Source of the DNA: Roseivirga sp. BDSF3-8
Lineage (GTDB): Bacteria > Bacteroidota > Bacteroidia > Cytophagales > Cyclobacteriaceae
DNA: 55,142 nucleotides
Reading direction: 5' to 3'
NCBI RefSeq assembly: GCF_041449215.1
Contig: NZ_JBGNFV010000003.1
Coordinates: 1 to 55,142, forward strand
Positions 17,140 through 26,630 of this stretch are shown piece after piece. The notes beneath the pieces were generated by a model that was not told the DNA's origin, made no database searches, and saw only the letters and a list, made by a program, of their open reading frames with translations. Position 1 is the stretch's first letter. Each line of letters opens with the position of its first letter. Made by a program: the position numbers and the translations under genes.

Positions 17140-20100
17140 ATGCACAACTATACCCAAAAATTCTTGATCCTTATGGCCTGCCTGCTCCTGCCCGCGCTGC
17201 AGGCCTACAGCCAGGTACAGGTAAAAGGCACCGTGACCGAGGAGAGCGGAGAGCCCGTAATAGGTGTCCAGATACAGGAACAAGGCACCACCAACGGCAC
17301 CATTACTGATGTGGATGGCGGCTACACGCTGAACGTGAGCGAAGGGGCCACCCTTATCTACAGTTTCATCGGTTTCGAAACGCAGAAAATCCCGGTAAAC
17401 GGCAGGTCGGTCATAGATGTGCAAATGACGGAAGACGTGCAGCAACTGGAAGAGGTGGTGGTGACGGCCCTGGGCTTTGAGGCCGATAAGGACAAGGTGG
17501 CCTACGCCAATACGCAGGTGCAGGGCGAAACGGTGACCAAGGCCGCCGAGCCAAACCTGGTCAACTCCCTCTCCGGCAAGGCCAGCGGCGTACGCATCAC
17601 CCGCAGCTCCGGCGACCCCGGCGCGGGCAGCTACATCCAGATACGCGGCCTTACCACCCTTACGCGGGACAACCAGCCGCTGATTGTGGTAGACGGCGTG
17701 CCCATCAGCAACGACTCGCGCGGTACCAGCCAGATCGCGCAGCAAAGCAGGCTAAACGACATCAACCCCAACGACATCAAAAACATCTCCGTACTAAAAG
17801 GCGCCTCTGCGGCGGCCCTCTGGGGCACCAAAGCCTACGGCGGGGTCATCGTGATCACCACCAAGAGCGGCGCTTTTAACCAGCCCCTGAAGGTGAGCCT
17901 GAAATCCACCTTCTCCCTGGATGAAATTAACAGAAGGCACCCCATGCAGGACAAGTTCGGGCAGGGCAACGACGGCGTGTATGACCCTGCCGCGCGGGAC
18001 TCCTGGGGCGATAAGATCGCCGACCGCAGCGGCGGACAGGACGATTTTAACACCACGGGCGAATACTTTGTAGACCAGGACGGTACGGTGCACTACCCCA
18101 TCCTGCAGAAGAACAGCCAGCGCACGTATATAGACGATAACTTTAACGAGGTATTTGACAACGGCCACTTCCTGGAAAACAACCTGAGCCTGACGGCGGG
18201 TAACGAAACCGGCCGCCTCTTCTTTAGCCTCAGCAACCTGAACCAGGACGGCATTATCAAAAATAACTCCGACTACAACCGCACCACCATGCGCTTTAAC
18301 GGCGAGCAACTGCTTGCCAATAACCTGACGCTGAACGGCAACTTCGCCTACACCCGCACCAACTCCAACCGTATTCGCGCCGGTGCCCAGTCTTCCGGCC
18401 TCTACCTCGGCCTGCTGCGTACTCCGCCCGACTTTGACAATACCGGCTACCGCGGCAGCTACTACGCCGGGCCCGATGCCCAGCCCATCCCCAACCGCCA
18501 CCGCTCGTACCGTCGCTACCTCGCCAGTTCTTCTAACCCCGTGTATAACAACCCCTCGTGGACCATCAACGAGCAGGAAGACATAGCCACCGTAAACCGC
18601 TTCATCAACAAACTGAGCCTCACCTACAACCCTACCGACTGGCTGGAACTGATAGGCCGCGCAGGCCTGGACACCTATACCGAGGAGAAATCGCAGTTCT
18701 TTACGCCCGGCTCCGCCTCCGGTGCCTTCCGTACCGGCCTCTTTGAGCGTGAGGTAGCCACCAAGCAGATCCTGAACATGGACTACATCGCCCGCGCCAA
18801 CCACCGCTTCAACAGCAAGTTTAACGGCTCCATGCTGCTCGGTTTCAACTACAACCGCGAAACCCTCACCGTAAGCGAGTCCGAAATTGTCAATTTTATA
18901 CAGTTTGCCGATGTGGACGGCAATACCCGCGACATGGACAACGCCGCCCCCGAAAACAGGAGCGTGCAGAGCACCATCGGTGAGGAAAGAACCGCCGGGG
19001 TGTACACCGAGATCAACTTCAACGCCTACGAGCAGCTCTTTTTTACCGGTACCCTCCGTGCCGAGTCCGCCTCCACCTTCGGCACCCAGTCAGATGCCAC
19101 CTTCTACTTCCCCTCCGTGTCCCTCGCCTGGCAGTTTACGGAAGTGCTGGACTTCAAGCCCCTCACCTTTGGTAAGCTACGCGGCTCCTACGGCGAGGTG
19201 GGCGTGCAGCCCCTGCGCTACAACACCGTGACCGAATTTGTGCAGCCCACCTACTCCGATGAGTGGGGCGGCGGCCTGTGGACCGCCCTCTACGGCGGTG
19301 GCGGCTTTACCCAGAGCGTGAACCTGGCAAACCCCTTCCTCGTGCCCGAGCGCCTGAAGGAGTTCGAGATCGGTACCGACCTGCGCTTTTTCGGAGACAG
19401 GCTCACCTTCAGCGGTTCTTACTTCCAGAACGAAACCGAAGATGTGCTGCTCAACTTCCCCATCGCCAACACCCGCGGCTATGACGAGCAGTATGATAAC
19501 GGCGCCACTATTCAAAATAAGGGTATTGAGATGGACCTCGGCTACACCATTCTCAAAACAGAAGACCTTACCTGGAATGCCAACCTGATCTACACCCGGG
19601 TACGCAACGAAGTCACCGACCTCCGCGGCATACAGTCCCTCAACCTCGGCGGCCTCTCCGCAGCCAATGCCCGCGCCATTGAGGGCGAACCCCTCGGTGT
19701 GCTCTTCGGCTCCCGCATCCTGCGCGACGATGCGGGCAATATCGTATTTGACGAAAACGGCTTCCCCGTGCAGGACGAGCAGGAGGGCGTAATCGGCAAC
19801 CCCAACCCCGACTGGCAGGGCAGCCTCATGACCACGGTGCGCTATAAAAACCTCGGCCTCAGCCTGCTCTTCGAGACCTTCCAGGGCTCCGACATCTACG
19901 CAGGCACCAAAGCCGTACTGGACAACCTCGGCACCTCGGCCGAAACAGGCATCGAGACCACTACCGACGTGAACCTGCTGGACTACAACGGCAACCTCAT
20001 CCCCGCAGGCACCACCTTCCGCGGCACCGTAAAGGACTTTGGCGCCGGACCCGTGGCCCTTACCGAAGCCTGGTACCAGGCAGACGGCGGCTTTTTCGGG

Positions 20101-20373
20101 GCTGGTAACGATGAGCTTTTCATAGAAGACGGCTCCTGGACCCGCCTCAGGGAAGTGATTATAAGTTATGGCCTTCCGGCAAAATGGATGAACAGCATAG
20201 GCTTTGAATCTGCCGAAGTCTCCATCACTGGCAGAAACCTGATCCTTTGGACAGATTTTAAGGGCAATGACCCCGATACCAACCTCGAAGGCGTAAGTGC
20301 GGCACGCGGTATTGAATATTTCAATAATCCCAGCACCCGCTCCTATGTATTCACCTTACTACTGAACCTATAA
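17140..20373 (+). CDS. SusC/RagA-type TonB-dependent outer-membrane transporter
   Basis: This 1077-residue protein has a signal peptide ending in LQAYSQ. A carboxypeptidase-regulatory-like domain follows (VKGTVTEESGEPVIGVQI), then a TonB box (EEVVVTALG, about residue 107) and a plug with IQIRGLTTLTRDNQPLIVVD and VLKGASAAALWGTKAYGGV. The rest is a 22-strand barrel with repeated aromatic strand ends and a terminal YVFTLLLNL. There is no N-terminal STN domain, so anti-sigma signalling through the transporter is not expected. With the SusD partner it imports a ligand of unknown identity across the outer membrane. It is the first gene of a five-gene operon that contains no glycoside hydrolase or polysaccharide lyase. 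Confidence 0.96.
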   Translation: MHNYTQKFLILMACLLLPALQAYSQVQVKGTVTEESGEPVIGVQIQEQGTTNGTITDVDGGYTLNVSEGATLIYSFIGFETQKIPVNGRSVIDVQMTEDVQQLEEVVVTALGFEADKDKVAYANTQVQGETVTKAAEPNLVNSLSGKASGVRITRSSGDPGAGSYIQIRGLTTLTRDNQPLIVVDGVPISNDSRGTSQIAQQSRLNDINPNDIKNISVLKGASAAALWGTKAYGGVIVITTKSGAFNQPLKVSLKSTFSLDEINRRHPMQDKFGQGNDGVYDPAARDSWGDKIADRSGGQDDFNTTGEYFVDQDGTVHYPILQKNSQRTYIDDNFNEVFDNGHFLENNLSLTAGNETGRLFFSLSNLNQDGIIKNNSDYNRTTMRFNGEQLLANNLTLNGNFAYTRTNSNRIRAGAQSSGLYLGLLRTPPDFDNTGYRGSYYAGPDAQPIPNRHRSYRRYLASSSNPVYNNPSWTINEQEDIATVNRFINKLSLTYNPTDWLELIGRAGLDTYTEEKSQFFTPGSASGAFRTGLFEREVATKQILNMDYIARANHRFNSKFNGSMLLGFNYNRETLTVSESEIVNFIQFADVDGNTRDMDNAAPENRSVQSTIGEERTAGVYTEINFNAYEQLFFTGTLRAESASTFGTQSDATFYFPSVSLAWQFTEVLDFKPLTFGKLRGSYGEVGVQPLRYNTVTEFVQPTYSDEWGGGLWTALYGGGGFTQSVNLANPFLVPERLKEFEIGTDLRFFGDRLTFSGSYFQNETEDVLLNFPIANTRGYDEQYDNGATIQNKGIEMDLGYTILKTEDLTWNANLIYTRVRNEVTDLRGIQSLNLGGLSAANARAIEGEPLGVLFGSRILRDDAGNIVFDENGFPVQDEQEGVIGNPNPDWQGSLMTTVRYKNLGLSLLFETFQGSDIYAGTKAVLDNLGTSAETGIETTTDVNLLDYNGNLIPAGTTFRGTVKDFGAGPVALTEAWYQADGGFFGAGNDELFIEDGSWTRLREVIISYGLPAKWMNSIGFESAEVSITGRNLILWTDFKGNDPDTNLEGVSAARGIEYFNNPSTRSYVFTLLLNL

Positions 20374-20384
20374 TATTGACTATT

Positions 20385-21824
20385 ATGAAATATTATATAA
20401 ACGCATTAACCCTTTTCATCTTCATTATATCCATGGGCTGCGAGAGCCTCGTGGGCTTGGATGATAATATAAATGTAAACCCTAATAACCCTACCGATAC
20501 CGAGTACCAAAACATACTGGTGACCGCAGAAGTGGGGCAGATCATATTGCAAACCGGCGAGTCGGCCAGGCGCGCCGGAATATTTGCCGGTACCCATACC
20601 GGTATAGACCGCCAGCACGAAGGCTACACCACCTACACCGTCACCACCACGGACTTTAACGACCTGTGGGACGATGTATTTATCAATGCCTACCGCAATG
20701 CCGTGCTCACGCAGGAGAAAGCGGAAGAGGCAGGCGTAACCGGCGTTACCACCGGCATCACCCAGGTGCTGCAGGCCCTTACCCTTGGCACCGGCACCGC
20801 CCTCTACGGCGATATCCCTTTTGATGAACTTGCCGATATCAGCATAGACAACCCCGGGTTTGAAGACCAGACCGCGGTGTACGGCAAGCTCCAGGACCTG
20901 CTGGACGATGCCATCGCCAACCTGGCCACAGGCACCGGCAGACCCGCCAGCGGTGCGGACTTCTTTTTCGATAGCGACGTGCAGGCCTGGACGCAGGTGG
21001 CCTACACCCTCAAAGCCCGCTACTACATGCACACCCGCAACTATGCCGCCGCGTATGAAGCTGCGCAAAACGGCATCAGCACCTTTGATAACTCCCTCTA
21101 CGCCCCGCACTTCGATGCCCTCGAAGCCTCCAACCTCAACTGGCAGTTCTTCGCCAACGGTACCCGCGGGCCTGACCTCGTCGTCTCAGATTTCATCATC
21201 AGCATACTGAACCCCGGCAGCGGCAGCAGCCCGGACATTACCAACTACCGCGGCAATGCCAAAACGGACGAAACCGCCCGCTACAACTACCTCTTTGAGT
21301 CAAACGCCGTCGGTTTTCAGCCCAACCAAAGCCCCGGCGCTTTTGCGGGACAGACCACATCCGCACCCATCGTCACCTACCAGGAAAACCTGCTCATTCT
21401 CGCCGAAGCAGGCCTGCGCGCAGAAGGCTTCAGCACCGGCCTTACGCAGCTGAACGAGTTCCGCAGCTTTATGGCAGATGGCGGCTACCTGGAGAACTTC
21501 AACCCCGCCAATCTGCAATACGACGCCTACGAGGCGGCCGACTTTGACACCGGCGGCATCGAAAACGCCGACGGCCTCTCTGCCGAAAATGCCCTGCTCC
21601 GGGAGATCCTGCAGGAGCGCTACGTTACCCTCTTCAGCACCATAGAGGTATTTAACGATACCCGCCGCACGCAAAGCGAAACGGCAGTGCGCGTGCCCGT
21701 GGAGCCAAACGTGGGCGACCGCCTGCCTCAGCGCTTTATCTACCCCCAGTCGGAGATAGACCGCAACAGCAACATCCCCTCGCCACTGCCCACTTTGTTT
21801 GACGAAACCGAGGTAAACCAGTAA
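20385..21824 (+). CDS. SusD/RagB-type surface lipoprotein
   Basis: The ATG at 20385 is preferred over a TTG three codons upstream, giving 479 residues that open with a lipoprotein signal (IISMGCES, Cys near residue 19). The family marks include the FNDLWDDVFINAYRNAVL helix region and TALYGDIPF, followed by TPR-like helices and LLREILQERYVTLFSTIE near the C-terminus. SusD proteins form the ligand-binding lid of the SusC barrel. It begins 11 bp after the SusC stop. This variant ends at FDETEVNQ and seems complete. Confidence 0.93.
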   Translation: MKYYINALTLFIFIISMGCESLVGLDDNINVNPNNPTDTEYQNILVTAEVGQIILQTGESARRAGIFAGTHTGIDRQHEGYTTYTVTTTDFNDLWDDVFINAYRNAVLTQEKAEEAGVTGVTTGITQVLQALTLGTGTALYGDIPFDELADISIDNPGFEDQTAVYGKLQDLLDDAIANLATGTGRPASGADFFFDSDVQAWTQVAYTLKARYYMHTRNYAAAYEAAQNGISTFDNSLYAPHFDALEASNLNWQFFANGTRGPDLVVSDFIISILNPGSGSSPDITNYRGNAKTDETARYNYLFESNAVGFQPNQSPGAFAGQTTSAPIVTYQENLLILAEAGLRAEGFSTGLTQLNEFRSFMADGGYLENFNPANLQYDAYEAADFDTGGIENADGLSAENALLREILQERYVTLFSTIEVFNDTRRTQSETAVRVPVEPNVGDRLPQRFIYPQSEIDRNSNIPSPLPTLFDETEVNQ

Positions 21825-21829
21825 TCCGA

Positions 21830-22579
21830 ATGATCAGAATATTCCTCATAAGCCTGCTTTTGTTAATCACTAACCTGGCTCAGTGTCAGGTTAGTGATAC
21901 TCTTAGAGTACTCTTTGTAGGCAACAGCTATACCTACTTCTGGAACCTGCCCCAGACCGTGGAGGCCATGGCCGTATCCGCAGACTTTCCGCTCATAGCC
22001 CGCAAATCAACTGCAGGCGGCACCAACTGGCGCCAGCATTGGGAAGGGGAAAAAGGCCTGAAGTCGCGCCAGCTCATAGAGCAGGGCAACTGGGACATCG
22101 TGGTGCTGCAAAACCACAGCCGCAGCACCCTGGACAGCCTCGACCAGTTCATGGAATACGGGGAGAAATTCATCAACCTGGTAAAAAGCACCGGTGCCCG
22201 CCCCGTACTGTACGAGACCTGGGCCAGGGAGCATAACCCATTGACCCAAAAAGACATAAACGAAGGCTACCACGCCCTGGCCCAAAAGTACAACATAGAA
22301 GTAGTGCACATAGGCGAGCTGTGGCACTATGCCCTGCAGCAGCGCCCCGGCCTGCGCCTGTACGATCCCGACCAGAGCCACCCCAGCACCATCGGCACCT
22401 ACCTTACCGCTTCCGCTTTCTTTACCTATTTCACCGGAAAAAGGGCCGATGGGCTGCCTAAACGCGTCTCTACCACCGACCGCGACGGCGAACTGCTCTA
22501 CCTCTCCATCATGAGCGAGGAAGACGCCGAATACCTGCAAATGGTGGTGGATACGATGAGAAAGGAGGAAAATGAGTAG
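21830..22579 (+). CDS. Secreted SGNH hydrolase (DUF4886-like)
   Basis: This 249-residue protein carries an N-terminal signal sequence ending around NLAQCQ; the Cys could also mark a lipoprotein. Block I is VLFVGNSYTY with the nucleophile Ser33. Block II Gly is in TAGGTNW, block III is VVLQNHSRS (Asn95), and block V is DQSHPS (Asp181, His184). This is the SGNH/GDSL esterase layout, and the GNSYT version fits DUF4886 proteins. It is a likely periplasmic or surface esterase/deacylase acting on the material taken up by the SusCD pair. It starts 5 bp after SusD and overlaps the symporter gene by 8 bp. Confidence 0.82.
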   Translation: MIRIFLISLLLLITNLAQCQVSDTLRVLFVGNSYTYFWNLPQTVEAMAVSADFPLIARKSTAGGTNWRQHWEGEKGLKSRQLIEQGNWDIVVLQNHSRSTLDSLDQFMEYGEKFINLVKSTGARPVLYETWAREHNPLTQKDINEGYHALAQKYNIEVVHIGELWHYALQQRPGLRLYDPDQSHPSTIGTYLTASAFFTYFTGKRADGLPKRVSTTDRDGELLYLSIMSEEDAEYLQMVVDTMRKEENE

Positions 22580-24047
22580 GCTCAAACGAAACCTCCCCAT
22601 CTACCTCGGCCCCCTTGCCTTTATCCTTCTGGAAATACTGGGCAAGCCCGAAAGCATGAGCATAGAGGCCTTTCACGTCCTCTCCGCCACCGTCTGGATC
22701 GCCATCTGGTGGGTCACCGAAGCCGTGCCCATTGCCGTTACCGCCCTGCTGCCCATCATCCTGTTTCCGCTCACCGGAGCACTGCCGCTGGACGAGACCA
22801 CCGTCTCTTACGGGCACAAATACATTTTCCTGTACCTCGGCGGCTTCATGATCGCCATTGCCATAGAAAGGTGGGACCTGCACAAGCGTATTGCCCTCAA
22901 TATCATCAACATCATCGGCAGTAACGTCTCCATGATCATCCTCGGTTTCATGGTCGCCACCGCCTTCCTGTCCATGTGGATCTCCAACACCGCCACCTCC
23001 GTCATGATGCTCCCCATCGGCATGGCCATCGTGGCGCAGTTCAAGGAAACCACCCACGACAAGGACTTCTCGCAGGTAGTCGGCAAAGCCCTCATGCTCG
23101 CCATCGCCTACAGCGCCAGCATCGGCGGCGTCGCCACCCTCATCGGCACCCCGCCCAACCTCGTGCTCGCCGGCATTCTGGAAGAGATCTACGGCTACGA
23201 GCTCACCTTCGTCACCTGGATGAAGTTCGGCCTGCCCGTATCACTGGTGCTCCTCGCCATCTGCTGGGTGTACCTCACGCGTTTTTCTTTTAAGTTGAAA
23301 AATAAGAGCCTGCCCGGCGGCAAGTCCGAGATCAAAAACATGCTGAGGAGCCTGGGCAAGATCACCTATGAAGAAAAGGCCGTGCTGGTCATCTTCACCC
23401 TCACCGCCCTGGCCTGGATTTCGCGCTCGCTGCTGTCCACGTTCATCCCTTCCCTGGACGATACCATCATCGCCATGAGTGCCGGCATACTGCTCTTCGT
23501 AGTACCCGCCAAAGGCAAAAAGCGCAAGCTCATCACCTGGAAAGAGGCCGTAAAAATGCCCTGGGGCATCATCCTGCTATTCGGCGGCGGCATGGCCCTC
23601 GCCAAGGGCTTCACCGCCACCGGCCTCGCGGAGTGGATCGCTACGCAAATGAGCCGGCTCGATGGCCTCTCCATCATCCTGCTCATTCTCGTACTGGTGG
23701 CCCTGGTCAATTTCCTTACCGAAATCACCTCAAACCTCGCCACCACCGCCATGATATTACCCATACTGGCGCCTCTGTGCCTGTCATTTAACGTCCACCC
23801 GCTCGTCATCATGGTTGGTGTTACCGTGGCAGCTTCATGCGCCTTTATGCTCCCCGTAGCCACCCCGCCAAACGCCGTGGTGTTTGGCTCCGGCTACCTC
23901 AGAATTCCCGATATGGTCAGGACCGGTATTTCCATGAACATACTGTCCATCATACTCATTACCCTGGCCACCTATTTACTCCTGCCCCTACTGTGGCAGA
24001 TAGACCCTAGTGTATTTCCGGACATCTTCAAAACAGCAAACTCATGA
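22572..24047 (+). CDS. DASS-family Na+/divalent anion symporter
   Basis: This 491-residue polytopic protein has about eleven membrane segments. It contains both helix-hairpin SNT motifs of the DASS (SLC13, VcINDY-like) family: WISNTATSVMMLPIG in the first half and ITSNLATTAMILPI in the second. It also has ASIGGVATLIGTPPNLVLAG, typical of the family. Members import succinate, citrate, other dicarboxylates or sulfate with sodium. Translation is coupled on both sides: its ATG overlaps the SGNH gene and its stop overlaps the next gene by 4 bp. It is the inner-membrane step of this uptake system and hints that the final substrate is an organic anion. Confidence 0.93.
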   Translation: MSRLKRNLPIYLGPLAFILLEILGKPESMSIEAFHVLSATVWIAIWWVTEAVPIAVTALLPIILFPLTGALPLDETTVSYGHKYIFLYLGGFMIAIAIERWDLHKRIALNIINIIGSNVSMIILGFMVATAFLSMWISNTATSVMMLPIGMAIVAQFKETTHDKDFSQVVGKALMLAIAYSASIGGVATLIGTPPNLVLAGILEEIYGYELTFVTWMKFGLPVSLVLLAICWVYLTRFSFKLKNKSLPGGKSEIKNMLRSLGKITYEEKAVLVIFTLTALAWISRSLLSTFIPSLDDTIIAMSAGILLFVVPAKGKKRKLITWKEAVKMPWGIILLFGGGMALAKGFTATGLAEWIATQMSRLDGLSIILLILVLVALVNFLTEITSNLATTAMILPILAPLCLSFNVHPLVIMVGVTVAASCAFMLPVATPPNAVVFGSGYLRIPDMVRTGISMNILSIILITLATYLLLPLLWQIDPSVFPDIFKTANS

Positions 24048-25840
24048 ACCCCTATAATCCCACATACCTCCTGAAGACCATAGCCCCCCTCATGCTGCTG
24101 GGCCTCCTCATGGTCATAGCCGCCTGTACCGATGATGATGAGTTTGACGACCGCACCTTCGGCACAGACGACTTCCGCGTGCTCAAAGTATCCGAAGGCG
24201 ATAACCGCCTCGAGAACGGCGAAAGCGGCATTTCTGCTTCCGGCCTCGTACTCGAAGTGGTCTTCAGCCACCCCGTAAGCCAGCAGGCCATTGCCAGCAA
24301 CCTCAGCGTGTCCGGCAATCCTGCCTATGACATTGCCTATAATGAAAACAGCTCCGTAGCCACCCTCACCTTCGAGACCCTGAATTATGAGTCTCAGTAT
24401 ACCGTGAGCCTTCCCGCAGGCACTTACGGCGCAGACGGCGCTACGCTTGACGAAGATTTTACGCTCAACTTCACCACCCGCGCCCTCGTGGTGCCCGAAG
24501 TGAGCCTGTCCGCCCAAAACGCATCACCTGAAGAAGGCAGCTCCACCCTCATCACCGCCACCCTGAGCGAAGTCACCACCGCCGATGTCGTGGTCACCCT
24601 CGCCTTTGCCGGTAGCGCCGTGTTAGACGAAGACTTTACCGTGAGCGATGCCGTGATCACCGTGCCAGGCGGCGAGCTTTCCGCCTCCGTCACCCTCGAC
24701 ATCACCGACGATACCGACACCGAAGGCGCCGAAACCATAGAGGTGAGCATTGCCAACCTGGCAAACGGCACCGACGACACACCCGACCTGCTCACCATCT
24801 CCATAGTGGATAATGACGTGCTCACCGACCTGGAACTGAAGGGTATATTCGCCCTGCGCTGGGCCACCGAACCCGGCAGCAACAGCGGCAAAGCCATTCA
24901 CCTGCGCGCCACTGCCGACATCCCCGACCTTAGCGTCTACAGCATAGGCGTAGCCAATAACGGCGGCGGCACCGACAGCATCGAGTACACCTTCCCCGCC
25001 ATGGCCGTCGCCGCCGGTGAAGACATCCTGCTCGCCCGCGAAGATGCCGCTCTGCTCACCTACTTCGGCAGTTGCAGCAGCGAATTCGAGCACGTACTGC
25101 AGACGGATGAAATGGCCCAGAACGGCGACGATGCCATAGAACTCTACAGCGGCACCGCCGTCATAGAAACCTACGGCGACCCCGACGTAGACGGCACCGG
25201 CATGGACTGGGAGTACAGCGGCTCATGGGCCTACAAAGCAGGCGATGAGTGGATCACCGGCGGCATAGACTGTGCCGCCTCCAGCACCAGCACGCAGGAT
25301 GCCGACTGCATCTACCCCCTCTGCGCCCCCGCACTGCTCTTCCGCGGCGCCATGGAAATTGACACCGACGGCGGTCTCGGCATCAGAGCCTACCACTTCA
25401 AGGCCTTCAGAGACATACCCGACCTAGGCGCCTACAAAGTCGAGATCTACGCCAACGGCGACGGCACCAGCCCCTTCCGCGTCGTAGACCTCCCCGCCGG
25501 GCAGTCCGCCGCCGAAGGCGATGACATCCTCATGGTGCGCGACTCCGACGTTGGCGACGTAGGCCCCTACTTCGGCACTTGCGCCGACCGCTTCACCATA
25601 TACGAAAGCACCGAGATCACCAGCAACGGCGACGACGCCCTCGTATTCTACGCCAACAACGTCGCCACCGACACCCTCGGCGTAGTAGGCGTAGACGGCA
25701 CCGGCCAGCCCTGGGACTACACCAATGCCTTCGGCTACCGCTCCGTCCCCGGCGAAGCCTTCACCTTCCCCGGCGCCGAGTGCACCAACACCGCCACCAC
25801 CAACGCCGACGCCTCATGCTCCTATCCGTTTTGTGAGTGA
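24044..25840 (+). CDS. Ig-like/Calx-beta/lamin-tail surface lipoprotein
   Basis: This 598-residue lipoprotein has its lipobox at VIAACTDD (Cys28). Residues of about 43-148 look like an Ig-like Big_5 domain. Residues of about 150-255 form a Calx-beta domain (SPEEGSSTLITATLSE ... DTEGAETIEVSIAN ... ISIVDND). There are then two homologous lamin-tail-like modules (262-425 and 431-598), each with an IPDL segment, a GDD-x-L/I-V/E-L/F-Y strand and a Cys-containing end. Acidic N-terminal residues after the Cys (TDDDEFDD) fit the Bacteroidota surface-export signal. As the last gene of the SusCD operon it is the probable surface ligand-binding or handling lipoprotein, in the place SusE/F would take. 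Confidence 0.82.
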   Translation: MNPYNPTYLLKTIAPLMLLGLLMVIAACTDDDEFDDRTFGTDDFRVLKVSEGDNRLENGESGISASGLVLEVVFSHPVSQQAIASNLSVSGNPAYDIAYNENSSVATLTFETLNYESQYTVSLPAGTYGADGATLDEDFTLNFTTRALVVPEVSLSAQNASPEEGSSTLITATLSEVTTADVVVTLAFAGSAVLDEDFTVSDAVITVPGGELSASVTLDITDDTDTEGAETIEVSIANLANGTDDTPDLLTISIVDNDVLTDLELKGIFALRWATEPGSNSGKAIHLRATADIPDLSVYSIGVANNGGGTDSIEYTFPAMAVAAGEDILLAREDAALLTYFGSCSSEFEHVLQTDEMAQNGDDAIELYSGTAVIETYGDPDVDGTGMDWEYSGSWAYKAGDEWITGGIDCAASSTSTQDADCIYPLCAPALLFRGAMEIDTDGGLGIRAYHFKAFRDIPDLGAYKVEIYANGDGTSPFRVVDLPAGQSAAEGDDILMVRDSDVGDVGPYFGTCADRFTIYESTEITSNGDDALVFYANNVATDTLGVVGVDGTGQPWDYTNAFGYRSVPGEAFTFPGAECTNTATTNADASCSYPFCE

Positions 25841-25908
25841 GAAAATCCCCTCCTGGGACTGGGATCGCACACGATGGGTAGGCGCAGAAAGGCCGCTATG
25901 AAATGATA

Positions 25909-25966
25909 GAAATGATGCCGGGGTGGGTCCATGCTACTACCAAACCCACCCCGGAGTTATCATTTC
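25909..25966 (+). terminator. Long hairpin after the SusCD operon
   Basis: An 11-bp perfect stem (CCGGGGTGGGT at 25918-25928, its complement at 25944-25954) is extended by an outer stem GAAATGAT / ATCATTTC (25909-25916 and 25959-25966). It lies 70 bp after the operon end. There is no downstream T run, so it may be an mRNA-stabilising or Rho-assisted terminator structure. Confidence 0.6.
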
Positions 25967-26073
25967 AGGTTCAATGAACATTATCTGCCGACCCTCCAGG
26001 GAGGGTATTTAAGGTAGTGCCTTTAGTGGCTTGAGGGTAAAGGTGTAGTCGCAGAGTATGCGCTTTCATAAGG

Positions 26074-26320
26074 CATCCTGCCAGCACCGCCCCTGATCAG
26101 AAATACGCCTTCGCGTTTTCTGATCTGTCCCCTCCTATAAGGAGGGGAATTATCAGTGCACATAGCTTGCTATGCACTTAAATTCAAAGTTATCACCCAT
26201 GAACTACCAGCGTAAATGCACCAAACCCAGAGTAACGTACGAATTCCCCTCCTATCAGGAAGGGGACCGCTGAAAAAACGCGAATGCGTGTTTTGCAGCA
26301 GGGGAGGTGCTGGCAGAATG
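26074..26320. repeat. Imperfect long inverted repeat (MITE-like)
   Basis: The arm 26074-26151 and the arm 26241-26320 are reverse complements along about 78 bp with scattered mismatches. Each starts with a CATxCTGCCAGCACC element and contains a GCGTTTT run and a CCCCTCC.../GGAGGGG palindrome. The 89-bp centre has no coding frame. This is either a small foldback element or two copies of one repeat inserted in opposite orientation. Confidence 0.75.
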
Positions 26321-26534
26321 TCAGCATAAACACACTACCCCTAAGCGATAGAGACATACACGATAAAAAAAAGAAACTCGGCCTTGGAGATTGGAGCGTC
26401 AAGAAATGTCAGGAATGAAACGTTAAGAAAAGAAAACTGTGTGAGCTTTCTGAGGTACGAAGAAAGTGAGTTTTTTCTTTTCAAGTGGAATGAGTGACAT
26501 TTTAGCGCCAAGGTCCACAGCCTTGATTTTTGGT

Positions 26535-26558
26535 TACTTTTTGATCAAGCAAAAAGTA
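26535..26558. repeat. Bacteroidota-type hairpin
   Basis: TACTTTTTG - ATCAAG - CAAAAAGTA is a perfect 9-bp stem with a 6-nt loop. It is preceded by 'gccttgatttttggt', a sequence context that recurs in intergenic regions of many Bacteroidota genomes, as far as I recall. The gene-free stretch 25841-26630 holds this hairpin, the long inverted repeat and the operon hairpin, and nothing else I can support. Confidence 0.6.
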
Positions 26559-26630
26559 AAAAAAGCCCGGGGTAGGGCAGTCCAGCAAAACACTAATACT
26601 TAAGCAGGTCAAAACCTACAAAAGACAACC

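Noticed and set aside
17794-18804. Long antisense frame inside the SusC gene
   Set aside because: It is a shadow of the GC-rich SusC coding sequence on the opposite strand; the SusC frame carries all recognised motifs.
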